Shown here: in pieces, positions 1 through 7,211 of the stretch
Layout of the letters: each line of letters starts with the position of its first letter
How positions within the stretch are numbered: the stretch's first letter is position 1
Source of the DNA: Mycobacterium sp.
GTDB taxonomy: Bacteria > Actinomycetota > Actinomycetes > Mycobacteriales > Mycobacteriaceae
NCBI GenBank assembly: GCA_020438845.1
Contig: JAGQTV010000102.1
Location: 1-64,000 of the forward strand
Direction of reading: 5' to 3'
Length of the DNA stretch: 64,000 nucleotides
Made by a program: the position numbers and the translations under genes
Notes under the pieces: model-generated
Seen by the model: the letters and a program-made list of their open reading frames with translations, nothing else
Databases searched by the model: none
What the model was told of the DNA's origin: nothing

Positions 1-54
1 GTACAGCGCGACCGCGTCACGCTTGAACTCGTCTGGATAGTTTTTCCTTGCCAT
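1..54 (-). CDS. IS3-family transposase OrfA, N-terminus only (cut by window edge)
   Basis: The minus strand from position 54 encodes MARKNYPDEFKRDAVALY and runs off the window. This is the characteristic opening of the helix-turn-helix OrfA protein of IS3-family elements, which binds the element ends and makes the active transposase with OrfB by programmed frameshifting. Only 18 codons are visible, so OrfB, the catalytic DDE domain and the other end of the element lie outside. The family call is firm for so short a piece, but the specific IS and whether it is intact cannot be judged. Confidence 0.75.
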   Translation of the reverse strand, partial: MARKNYPDEFKRDAVALY

Positions 55-112
55 CGCGTTGGATCATCTCGCTTCCCCCAGGAACATCCCGGGATTGAGC
101 GTGTCCAACACA
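1..112 (-). mobile_element. One end of an IS3-family insertion sequence
   Basis: The OrfA start at 54 is preceded by about 58 bp of leader. On the minus strand a stretch opening TGTGTTGGACACG begins at 112, and IS3 termini commonly begin with TG. I infer that the element ends at about 110-112. The second terminal repeat and the target duplication are not in the window, so the exact boundary is uncertain. Confidence 0.45.
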
Positions 113-166
113 TGGGGGCAAGTCCCGTCGACCTGCGCATTTACAACAATAGGTTGGCCTACGGCA

Positions 167-196
167 TTGTGGATAACTCTGTGGAAATTGTGGATA
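167..196 (+). other. Pair of DnaA-box-like 9-mers
   Basis: TTGTGGATAA at 167-176 and TTGTGGATA at 188-196 lie 21 bp apart, about two helical turns, on the same strand, with a weaker CTGTGGAAA between them. TTGTGGATA is the reverse complement of the classical DnaA box TATCCACAA. No dnaA or dnaN gene is nearby, so this is not oriC. It could be an accessory DnaA-titrating or DnaA-regulated site ahead of the gene at 258, or chance. Confidence 0.4.
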
Positions 197-257
197 GTGC
201 GCCGACAGGCGTTCTTGCGGGCGTCGGGGCCCACGTAGTCCCATTAGGCTGGTCGGC

Positions 258-1376
258 GTGATTCAGGTGTGTTCGCAGTGCGGAACACGATGGAACGTGC
301 GCGAGCTCCAGCGGGCATGGTGCCCGCGGTGCCGTGGCCGGCTCCTGGCGCCATCGGTGCTGCCGGTCGCGGTGCCGCCAGTCGCTGCGGCGCCGGTTCG
401 CCAACCCGGAGGGCAGGTCGGGCCAGGTCGGTTGCCGGCGGGCTTTCGTTGGATCGCGGTGCGTCCAGGTCCGCCACCGCCGCCCCGTCGTCGTGGCCGT
501 CCGCTGGGCCCCACGCCCCGATACCGCACTATTCCGCGCTGGGGTTTGGTCGACCAGATTTCATCGCCCGCCCTGGGCGACGACGCACCGGCGCTCAAGA
601 CCGCCGTCTCCGCCTCGGCCGTACGAGCGGTTTTGATGGCCGCGACGGCGATCTTCGCGGTGGCCGCCGTCGCGCACATGCTGCGGTATGTGTTGCTGCT
701 GGTCAACAGAACCATGTTGTTGCCCCCATGGGTAGCTGTGCCGGGCGTGCTGATGGGGGTGCTGGCTAGCCTGGCGGCGGGTGTCACGGTTGTCATCGTC
801 ACGGTCGTGATGACCTCCTGGCTCATCGGAAGCCGCGCTGCGGCCTACGGCGAGTACGGCCGAGATGATCCGCGGCCGGCCTGGATGTTGTGGGCGGGGT
901 GCTTGATTCCGCTGATCAGCCTCTTCTGGGCGCCGGTCTTCCTGATCGAACTAGCTCATGTCCAAGGGGCCGAGGACCGGCAGCGCAAGACCATCACCGC
1001 GTGGTGGGTCGCCTGGGCTTTCTCGACATTGACGGCAGTGTGGGCGATCTGGACACGGTGGGCGACCGAACCGCAGGCGGTCGCCGACAACACCGTGACA
1101 ATGGTCGTCGCCTACCTTGCCGGGACTGGGACGCTACTGCTGTTGTGGCGGATGTTTGACGGTTTCGTGGGCAAGCAGGTCCAGCGCCCCCAGCACCGCT
1201 GGGTGGTCGTGGCCGAACATACGGCCGACTCGGAGAACCCGGTCGGGGAATCGCCCGCCGGCCAGGCTGCCGGACACCGGGCCCCCCAAGAAGAGGGCCC
1301 AGGGGAAAAGGGCCCAGAGCGGCAGAGTGAATCAGGCCGGAAGGTTGAGTCCCGGGACCGGGAACCGGCAGCATAG
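258..1376 (+). CDS. DUF4328-type membrane protein with N-terminal zinc ribbon (Rv3843c-like)
   Basis: The 372-residue protein starts at a GTG and opens with a zinc ribbon (CSQC at about 5-8 and CPRC at about 22-25). A Pro/Arg-rich linker follows, then about five hydrophobic segments between roughly 120 and 320, then a charged hydrophilic tail. The membrane part contains the Trp-rich pattern of DUF4328 proteins. It ends 5 bp before glpQ1, as in the Rv3843c-Rv3842c pair of M. tuberculosis, which supports orthology and co-transcription. No catalytic motif is visible. Function is unknown; a membrane-anchored zinc-binding or sensing role is only inference. Confidence 0.85.
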   Translation: MIQVCSQCGTRWNVRELQRAWCPRCRGRLLAPSVLPVAVPPVAAAPVRQPGGQVGPGRLPAGFRWIAVRPGPPPPPRRRGRPLGPTPRYRTIPRWGLVDQISSPALGDDAPALKTAVSASAVRAVLMAATAIFAVAAVAHMLRYVLLLVNRTMLLPPWVAVPGVLMGVLASLAAGVTVVIVTVVMTSWLIGSRAAAYGEYGRDDPRPAWMLWAGCLIPLISLFWAPVFLIELAHVQGAEDRQRKTITAWWVAWAFSTLTAVWAIWTRWATEPQAVADNTVTMVVAYLAGTGTLLLLWRMFDGFVGKQVQRPQHRWVVVAEHTADSENPVGESPAGQAAGHRAPQEEGPGEKGPERQSESGRKVESRDREPAA

Positions 1377-1381
1377 ACGTC

Positions 1382-2206
1382 ATGTCGACGGCCGATGAAG
1401 TCGCTGCGGCGCACCCGTTCGTGGTCGCCCATCGCGGAGCGTCGGCGGAGCGCCCCGAGCACACCTTGGCCGCCTACGAGTTGGCCCTGCAAGAGGGTGC
1501 CGACGGCGTCGAGTGCGACGTGCGGCTCACTCGAGACGGTCATCTGGTCTGCGTGCATGACAGGCGAGTCGACCGCACCTCGAACGGCAGCGGACTGGTG
1601 AGCGACCTGACGTTGGCGGAGCTCAAGGAACTCGATTGGGGTGCTTGGCACGGCAGCTGGAGTGCGATTGCCGAACTCGGCGACACGGGACTGCTCACAC
1701 TTGAGGATCTGCTGCGTCTGGTGCTGGACTGGAACCGTCCGGTGAAGGTCTTCATCGAGACCAAACACCCGGTCCGATACGGCGCTCTGGTGGAGACGAA
1801 AGTCCTGGGATTGCTGCATCGTTACGGGATTGCCTCGCCGCCGTCGGCGGATCTGTCCCGCGCGGTGGTGATGTCGTTTTCGGCCGCGGCGATGTGGCGG
1901 ATTCGCCGGGCGGCTCCGATGTTGCCCACTGTTCTCCTCGGGGAGACCTCACGGTTCCTGGGCGGAGGAGCGGCCACCACCGTCGGGGCCACCGCCGTCG
2001 GTCCGTCCATCGCGACCTTGCGCGAACACCCGGAACTGGTCGACCGGGCAGCTGCTCAGGGAAGAGCGATGTACTGCTGGACGGTCGACCACTACGAGGA
2101 CGTGAAGTTCTGCCGTGAAATCGGGGTGGGCTGGATCGCCACCAACCATCCCGGGCGGACCAAGTCCTGGCTGCAGAACGGTCTCAGCGGAAAGGACCCG
2201 GAATGA
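1382..2206 (+). CDS. glpQ1: Glycerophosphodiester phosphodiesterase
   Basis: GDPD-family enzymes hydrolyse glycerophosphodiesters to glycerol-3-phosphate and an alcohol, recycling phospholipid head groups. The 274-residue protein has the expected TIM-barrel motifs: AHRGAS near residue 15, EHTLAAY, the metal-binding VECDVRLTRDGHLV and the VHD..VDRTSNG loop. No signal peptide is visible, so it is probably cytoplasmic. It sits 5 bp behind the DUF4328 gene. The length and position match GlpQ1 (Rv3842c). The downstream neighbour differs from M. tuberculosis: there is no ferritin gene here, and a convergent lipoprotein gene follows. Confidence 0.93.
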   Translation: MSTADEVAAAHPFVVAHRGASAERPEHTLAAYELALQEGADGVECDVRLTRDGHLVCVHDRRVDRTSNGSGLVSDLTLAELKELDWGAWHGSWSAIAELGDTGLLTLEDLLRLVLDWNRPVKVFIETKHPVRYGALVETKVLGLLHRYGIASPPSADLSRAVVMSFSAAAMWRIRRAAPMLPTVLLGETSRFLGGGAATTVGATAVGPSIATLREHPELVDRAAAQGRAMYCWTVDHYEDVKFCREIGVGWIATNHPGRTKSWLQNGLSGKDPE

Positions 2207-2224
2207 GCAGACGCCGCCCAAGGC

Positions 2225-3271
2225 CTACTGCGGGCAGGTCTCGTAGGTTTCGATGAGTTCCTGCTCCTCGTCGATCGGTGTGTAGACGGCGGGATCATGG
2301 TGGGTGCATCCCCCAACAGTGACCGAAATTGGCCCGCGGGCGGTGCCCCGGGCTCCGACATGGCCGGATAGTTGGTCGCTCGCGCTGTAGAGAACCGGGG
2401 CGGGCAACTCGGCGACGACCGGGAGATGTCGCCGAGCGAGTTTCACGGCCACCGCAACGTCATGACTGTGGGTGGTTTTCTCCGAGAACCACACCGGTGG
2501 TGTGGCCGGACCATTGATCACCAGCCTGTCGATGTGGGCGATCGACTGGTCGGCGTTGAGTCGGTTCCAGACACCGATCTCGGCTGGGTCCGGCAGTCGC
2601 AGCGACGTGCTGAGTTCGGCTGGGTGTTGTTTTCCGGCGTTGATGTTCCAGTTGAGTCCGGCCAGGTCTGGGAACTGAACGGCAAGCTGTTGTGCGGCGC
2701 TACTGACGGCCTGGTAGTTCGCCCAGTCGGGTAGGTCGAGGATCGCGGCGTTCGAATGCCCCAGATCCTGAATCGGTTGTTCCCCTTGAGGGTGGACGAT
2801 CGTGGCGCGCAATCTGATGGTGGAACCCGGGAAGTCGCGTTGAAGTGCAACCCAGGAGCGAGCCTGCCGGATGACCTGATCCCGGTTGGCTATCGGCAAA
2901 TTGCCGCTGTCCACCCGGAAGACGTTCCTTCCCCGGTTAACCTCCAGTTCGAGTCGGTAGCCGGCGAAGAGACCGTCGTCAGCCGCAGAGAGATAGTGGT
3001 CGGTTACGGCGGCGAGTTGCTCTTCGGTGGAGTTTGCGGAGACCTCCGCGTGCAGCCAGAAGTGGACCACGCCCTGTGCTGGATCGTCGGCAAAGTCGTT
3101 GGTCGCTGAGATCACGCCGGCCATACGGCCGATCTCCGCGGTGACCGTGTCAGCGTCGCCGCGCCGGTCAGGTACGCCGGCGCCGCAGGCCGCCAGTGTC
3201 GCGATCAGCACCGCGATCGCGCATACCCGGCGGGCGATTGCGATAACGGTCGTTCTGGCCGCACCCAACAT
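2225..3271 (-). CDS. Putative lipoprotein of unknown function
   Basis: This 348-residue protein starts at ATG. A basic and hydrophobic signal sequence of about 28 residues ends in the lipobox LAAC with Cys29, so export and lipidation at the outer face of the membrane are expected. The mature part is hydrophilic, with no transmembrane segment and no family motif I recognise. The C-terminal part has a GGCTHHDP stretch and ends with ETCPQ, giving two cysteines that could pair. It is convergent with glpQ1 and divergent from the ArsR-type regulator, sharing a 111-bp upstream region that contains the regulator's tandem repeat. Co-regulation is possible but unproven. Confidence 0.75.
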   Translation of the reverse strand: MLGAARTTVIAIARRVCAIAVLIATLAACGAGVPDRRGDADTVTAEIGRMAGVISATNDFADDPAQGVVHFWLHAEVSANSTEEQLAAVTDHYLSAADDGLFAGYRLELEVNRGRNVFRVDSGNLPIANRDQVIRQARSWVALQRDFPGSTIRLRATIVHPQGEQPIQDLGHSNAAILDLPDWANYQAVSSAAQQLAVQFPDLAGLNWNINAGKQHPAELSTSLRLPDPAEIGVWNRLNADQSIAHIDRLVINGPATPPVWFSEKTTHSHDVAVAVKLARRHLPVVAELPAPVLYSASDQLSGHVGARGTARGPISVTVGGCTHHDPAVYTPIDEEQELIETYETCPQ

Positions 3272-3362
3272 CGGCTGCCAGTCAAGCCCACCAGGACCCT
3301 CGGCGGCAAGCGCGGGGTAGACCCTTTCACTGCGTGGTTGATCTTGACGGGACGAAAGTTAA

Positions 3363-3382
3363 TCGATTATCGTCGATTATCG
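3363..3382 (+). promoter_or_regulatory. Tandem 10-bp repeat, probable ArsR operator
   Basis: TCGATTATCG occurs twice head to tail (3363-3372 and 3373-3382). Each unit is an odd-centred inverted repeat (CGAT-T-ATCG), so the whole is a nearly symmetric AT-rich element in GC-rich DNA. It abuts the ATG at 3383 and lies between the divergent lipoprotein and regulator genes. AT-rich dyads next to the start are typical operators of the ArsR/SmtB family. Operator function is inferred. Confidence 0.55.
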
Positions 3383-3721
3383 ATGAACGTGTCCATGGAA
3401 CGGAAGACCGCAGAAGAGTGGGCGTCCTGGTTCCGTGCTCTTGGTGATCCAACGCGCGTGCTGATCCTTCACCAACTCGCCAATGCAGAGGGGCCGATGA
3501 CCGTTGGCGAACTCACGGCTCGCCTCGACGTGGGGCAGTCGACAATTTCTCATCACCTCGCCAAGTTGGCCGACGCGCGTTTCGTTCTGGTGGATCAGCG
3601 GGGGACCTCAAGCTTGTGGCGGCTCAACTCGAAGTGTTTGACCTGTTTTCCCTCGGCGGTCGACGTGCTCATGGGTCGTGTGACCGATGAGTTCAGGAAA
3701 GCCACGGAATGCCCCCGATGA
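3383..3721 (+). CDS. ArsR/SmtB-family winged-helix regulator with C-terminal CxxC
   Basis: The 112-residue protein shows the ArsR winged helix: FRALGDPTRVLILHQL, then the recognition helix region VGQSTISHHLAKLADARFV and a wing ending in SSLWRLN. After the wing it carries KCLTC, and another Cys lies near the C-terminus (TECPR), giving a possible thiol or metal sensor site. I chose the ATG at 3383 because the tandem repeat abuts it; a TTG at 3338 and an ATG at 3395 are alternatives. It is the first gene of an apparent three-gene operon. Autorepression relieved by a metal, metalloid or thiol-reactive signal is the family expectation; the ligand is unknown. Confidence 0.85.
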   Translation: MNVSMERKTAEEWASWFRALGDPTRVLILHQLANAEGPMTVGELTARLDVGQSTISHHLAKLADARFVLVDQRGTSSLWRLNSKCLTCFPSAVDVLMGRVTDEFRKATECPR

Positions 3722-3743
3722 CTAATGACAAGAGGCGACAACC

Positions 3744-4130
3744 ATGACCCACTCGGAACCGACGGGAACCCGGCTGGTGTTCGTCTACAACGTCGACGCC
3801 ACCCCGGTGGCGATGTTGCGAGATGTCTACGCGGCGATCACGACGGGGACTACCGACTGCCATCTCTGCGATATCACGTATTCGGGACTCATCAAGGACA
3901 AGAGTTGGCGGCGCTTCGTTGCCAACCTCGGCCTGGACGTTGATTTCCAATTCAGATCGACATTTCGCGCGACTCACCCCAACGTCGCCGCCGACTGTCC
4001 CGCCGCCTTCCTCGAAACCCCCGACGGAGAGCTCACCCAACTCCTCACGTCCGACGAAATCAACGCCGCCCACGACGTCGCACAGCTCAGACAGATCGTC
4101 ACCACTGCCCTGAATCGCAACGGGCTGTAG
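3744..4130 (+). CDS. Small uncharacterised protein with a CxxC (CHLC) motif
   Basis: This is a 128-residue soluble protein with a good ribosome binding site (AGAGG, 8 nt before ATG). It opens with a hydrophobic strand (LVFVYNVDA) and has CHLCDITYSG around residues 33-42, followed by a Trp-containing helix (KSWRRFVANLG). This layout, a strand with YN then CxLCxxTY and a W-containing helix, matches a widespread uncharacterised family I recall but cannot name. It is sandwiched between the CxxC-bearing ArsR regulator (22 bp upstream) and a methyltransferase (54 bp downstream). A thiol, redox or metal-handling role is plausible. No catalytic function can be claimed. Confidence 0.75.
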   Translation: MTHSEPTGTRLVFVYNVDATPVAMLRDVYAAITTGTTDCHLCDITYSGLIKDKSWRRFVANLGLDVDFQFRSTFRATHPNVAADCPAAFLETPDGELTQLLTSDEINAAHDVAQLRQIVTTALNRNGL

Positions 4131-4184
4131 AGGTAGCTGTAGAACCACCGGAGCCCACCAGCCGACGGAATCGAGGATCCTCCC

Positions 4185-4850
4185 ATGGCGCTCACGCTGA
4201 AGCAGGCCCGTTCGGTCTACAACCGGATCGGCCGATTCCAGGACTGGCAGGCCTTTTACGAGGACGCGACCACCGACCGCCTCCTCGACCTTGCAGATTT
4301 GGCTGCAGACCAGACGATTTTTGAATTCGGATGCGGAACAGGCCGGTTGGCTGCGCGTCTTCTGGGGGAGTTGCCGGAGAGCGTTCACTATCTCGGCGTC
4401 GATCTCAGCCCGGTGATGATCAATTTGGCCGCGAATAGGCTCAGCCCGTGGGTGGAGCGCGCCGAGGTGGTTCTGGTCGACGGCTCGCTACCGCTGCCCG
4501 CCAACGACGGGTTCGCAGATTGTGTGCTCTCCACCTTTGTGTTCGACCTGCTGGATGCCGACTACGCGCGGGCCGTTTTGGACGATCTGCGGCGGATTCT
4601 GACCCCCGGTGGCCGGCTCTGCCTGGCTAGCCTCACGCATGGTGACGGGTGGCTGGAAAGGGCCGTATCTCAAGCGTGGAACGGGCTGTGGAACGTTGCG
4701 CCGCAGCTGGTTGGAGGGTGTCGCCCCGTCGCTGTTGGGGCCCTTCTGGGTTCTGCATGGCAGATTCAGCACCACTCCCAGGTGCACCAGTGGGGACTCG
4801 TCACCGACGTCGTCATCGCCGTTCCGAGCGATCGACCCGACGAAGGCTGA
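4185..4850 (+). CDS. Class I SAM-dependent methyltransferase
   Basis: The 221-residue protein has a Rossmann methyltransferase core: motif I FEFGCGTGRLA around residues 46-56, the acidic residue ending strand 2 in LGVDLSP, motif II around VLVDGSLPLP, and the post-motif LTPGGRLCLASL. The N-terminal ARSVYNRIGRFQDW segment resembles UbiE/COQ5-like enzymes. It is the last gene of the ArsR/CHLC operon. I see no cysteine set resembling characterised ArsM arsenite methyltransferases, so the substrate is open. It is followed by a convergent gene only 13 bp away. Confidence 0.85.
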   Translation: MALTLKQARSVYNRIGRFQDWQAFYEDATTDRLLDLADLAADQTIFEFGCGTGRLAARLLGELPESVHYLGVDLSPVMINLAANRLSPWVERAEVVLVDGSLPLPANDGFADCVLSTFVFDLLDADYARAVLDDLRRILTPGGRLCLASLTHGDGWLERAVSQAWNGLWNVAPQLVGGCRPVAVGALLGSAWQIQHHSQVHQWGLVTDVVIAVPSDRPDEG

Positions 4851-4863
4851 GGGTTTCTGCTGC

Positions 4864-5196
4864 TTATTCAAGCAGGATGAGCACGCAAACGAGTACGGCG
4901 ATAGGCACGAACGCGACTGCGGAGCCGAGGACGAATAATCCCCCGCGGGTCTTGAGGATGGCGAACCCGATGCGGGTTTCCGCAACGTAGCGCTGCCGGG
5001 ACAGCGCTGCGAGCGCGGACATGACGCCCGCGTAGATCAGCGAGATGCCGAAGGTGGCTTTGATATTGGCGTGCACGAGGAGAATGACAGTGACGGCGAA
5101 GACGCCGCCGAGCCCGGTCAGCGCCATGGCACGCTGCAAGTGATTGCGTTCGAACGGGTACTGGACTCCCCACAGCCTCTCAGGCTCCGTGCTCAT
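4864..5196 (-). CDS. Small three- to four-helix membrane protein, partner of the DUF202 gene
   Basis: The 110-residue protein is mostly hydrophobic, with segments around 28-43, 50-65 and 88-108 and a cytoplasm-like basic loop (SRQRYVAETR) between them. It starts 6 bp after the DUF202 protein stops, and the pair resembles the small adjacent Rv2272/Rv2273-type genes that I recall from M. tuberculosis. DUF202-like proteins are inner-membrane proteins of unknown function. No catalytic residues are visible. The pairing and near-zero spacing suggest that the two products act together. Confidence 0.7.
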   Translation of the reverse strand: MSTEPERLWGVQYPFERNHLQRAMALTGLGGVFAVTVILLVHANIKATFGISLIYAGVMSALAALSRQRYVAETRIGFAILKTRGGLFVLGSAVAFVPIAVLVCVLILLE

Positions 5197-5202
5197 GGCG
5201 GC

Positions 5203-5610
5203 TCAGCTCCGCGGTGTGAGGACCAGGATGATCACCCCGAGCGCGGTCAGCAGGATGGCCACGGTGCTCAGCAGGGGTGCTCCGAAGCCAGGCAGCGGCC
5301 GCCGGCAGCGCAGTGCCCGCTCGGTCACCCACCAGCGCCGTACGCCGATGCCGCAGCTGGCGAAGGCGATGGCCACGAGCCCCAGGGCCATGATCTCGCT
5401 CCCGAACCAGGGGTGCTCGAGAAAGAGGCGGTCGATGGCGACGGCGCCCGCGAGCAGAGTCACCGCGAGGCGCAGCCACGACAGATAGGTGCGTTCGTTG
5501 GCCAGGGTATAGAGCGGGTCAGGCTCGTGGCCCACGTCGTAGACCCCGCGCGGGGAGCGTGAAGCAGGCTCGGCCTCACCGTCGAAGTCCATCACTTCGT
5601 TGCCGGCCAC
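5203..5610 (-). CDS. DUF202 (YidH-like) membrane protein
   Basis: The 135-residue protein contains the DUF202 signature, DPLYTLANERTYLSWLRLAV, at about residues 30-49, followed by three hydrophobic helices. The first 30 residues are acidic and probably cytoplasmic. It is preceded by the LCP gene (37 bp) and followed by the small membrane gene at 4864, so it belongs to the minus-strand run from 7988 to 4864. The biochemical role of DUF202 proteins is not established as far as I know. The context with a cell-wall ligase hints at an envelope role, which is inference. Confidence 0.85.
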   Translation of the reverse strand: MAGNEVMDFDGEAEPASRSPRGVYDVGHEPDPLYTLANERTYLSWLRLAVTLLAGAVAIDRLFLEHPWFGSEIMALGLVAIAFASCGIGVRRWWVTERALRCRRPLPGFGAPLLSTVAILLTALGVIILVLTPRS

Positions 5611-5647
5611 CTCATCACGGTAGCCGCAGCCCGCGGCGCTGCTGCGG

Positions 5648-7153
5648 TCATGGTTGAGTGTCGAACACCTGCTGCGGAATTGGGCCGTCGCTGCGGAGCG
5701 CCTCGAACAGGGCCTCGGCGGCTGATGAATCCCACATGACTACCGAACCCGCCTCGTTATAGGTCATCTCGCCGACGGGAACGGTCAGTGTGCTCTCGGA
5801 TCCGAGCAGTGCGACGGCCAGTCTGGCCAGATCCCATACATGGGCTCCCTTGTCGACCGACAGGGCGCCTACCACCGCGTGTGGGACGGCGTACCACCGC
5901 CACGGGCTCAGCCACACCAGGGGGCTGGCCGCACGCTGCAGCATGGCCGTCATGAACGCCCGCTGGTTGAGCATGCGGTCCAGATCTGCCCTTGCTGTAG
6001 CCCGACTGCGGACGTAACCCAGCGCCTGTGGTCCGTCGAGCGTCTGACACCCGGCGGGCAGGTCGATGCCCGCCAACGGATCGTTGATCGGCTCCGCTGG
6101 ACACATCTGGACCCCGCCGAGGGCGTCGACGATCGCTCCGAAGCCTGCGAAGCCGACTTCGGCGTAGTGGTCGATGCGCAGCCCACTTGCCCGTTCGATG
6201 GTCTCGGACAAGAGCGGGGGACCGCCGTAGGCAAAGGCGGCATTGACCTTGTCCATGCCCAAGCCAGGGATGCTGAGGTAGGAGTCACGGGGAACTGACA
6301 CCATGGCCGCCGGCTGCCCGGATCCCAGGGCAGGGATATGCACCAACAGGATGGTGTCGGTTCGGCCGCTGCCCAGGTCGCCACCGGTGGACAGCTCATT
6401 CTGCTGCTCCGCGCTGAGATCGGCCCGACTATCGGATCCGACCAACAACCAGTTGGTTCCTGAGCCCGCTGCCGGACGCCCGTCGTAGTCGCTGAACACC
6501 TCGATGCGGTGCAGGCTCGACTCGATCCAGTACGCGGCTCCGAGTGTCACGGCGCCGCAGACCAGTATCACGCTGCTGAACAGCGCAGCTATCCGCTTGC
6601 GCCAATTGGTCTTCCGCTTTTTGCTGACGCGCGGGGCGCGTTTGGCTTTCGGCGCCGCCGGCGGTTTCGGCGGCGGTTTCCGCGGTTGCCGACGCGGTGG
6701 TTCGGGCGGCGGTGGCCGACGCGGTGGTTCGGGCGCCGGTGGCCGACGCGGCGGTTCGGGCTGCGGTGGGCCCGCGGGGTGCAGCCACGGTTCGGGTGGG
6801 CGGCCCGGTTGACGGTGATGCCGTGGCGACGGCGCTGGACCGGGCTGGGGTGGTCGCGGAGGTGAGGCAGGTCGATTCGCCGGCACCGGCCATGGGGAAG
6901 GTGGTGGCGCTGGGAAACGCGGACGTGGCGGGGCTGTCGGCGGCCCGGACCGGGGCGGAAGCGGCGGTAACGGGCTGCGGTGAGGAGGCGGCACAGGAGG
7001 TCGGGCATGCGCCGGGCTGCGCCGGGGCAGCGGTCCGATGGCTGGAGGGCGGCGAATCGCCTGAGACGGCTCAGGAAGGGTGGGCGGGGCTTCGCGGACG
7101 CGGGGAATCGGCTCGGTCGGTGGCTCCGAGGAGGGAGGCCGATACGCGCTCAC
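5648..7153 (-). CDS. LytR-CpsA-Psr (LCP) family ligase with long Pro-rich cytoplasmic N-terminus
   Basis: LCP enzymes transfer lipid-linked glycopolymers, in mycobacteria arabinogalactan, onto peptidoglycan. The 501-residue protein starts at GTG. Residues 1-180 are proline- and arginine-rich, a single membrane helix lies at about 188-210, and an extracytoplasmic LCP domain begins near 233. Diagnostic motifs are LLVGSDSRADL, SGRTDTILLVHI, SVPRDSYLSIPG, DKVNAAFAYGG and the Arg-rich YVRSRATARADLDRMLNQR. It lacks the C-terminal LytR_C extension of some mycobacterial LCPs. Position near pheA fits the Rv3840 locus, which I recall as a truncated LCP in M. tuberculosis; here the domain looks complete. 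Confidence 0.9.
   Translation of the reverse strand: MSAYRPPSSEPPTEPIPRVREAPPTLPEPSQAIRRPPAIGPLPRRSPAHARPPVPPPHRSPLPPLPPRSGPPTAPPRPRFPAPPPSPWPVPANRPASPPRPPQPGPAPSPRHHRQPGRPPEPWLHPAGPPQPEPPRRPPAPEPPRRPPPPEPPRRQPRKPPPKPPAAPKAKRAPRVSKKRKTNWRKRIAALFSSVILVCGAVTLGAAYWIESSLHRIEVFSDYDGRPAAGSGTNWLLVGSDSRADLSAEQQNELSTGGDLGSGRTDTILLVHIPALGSGQPAAMVSVPRDSYLSIPGLGMDKVNAAFAYGGPPLLSETIERASGLRIDHYAEVGFAGFGAIVDALGGVQMCPAEPINDPLAGIDLPAGCQTLDGPQALGYVRSRATARADLDRMLNQRAFMTAMLQRAASPLVWLSPWRWYAVPHAVVGALSVDKGAHVWDLARLAVALLGSESTLTVPVGEMTYNEAGSVVMWDSSAAEALFEALRSDGPIPQQVFDTQP
6691..6771 (-). repeat. Three tandem 27-bp units inside the LCP gene
   Basis: Units at 6691-6717, 6718-6744 and 6745-6771 differ at only a few positions. 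They encode three nine-residue PEPPRRPPx-type repeats at about residues 128-154 of the cytoplasmic Pro-rich tail. In-frame 27-bp units allow length variation by slippage without a frameshift. Confidence 0.85.
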
Positions 7154-7211
7154 CAGGTCAATTTACTGGGCACCGCCGCTGATTCACCGCCACCAACTGG
7201 CCGCCGCCATG

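Noticed and set aside
167-196. Chromosomal origin of replication
   Set aside because: Only two DnaA-box-like sites and no dnaA, dnaN or AT-rich unwinding region.
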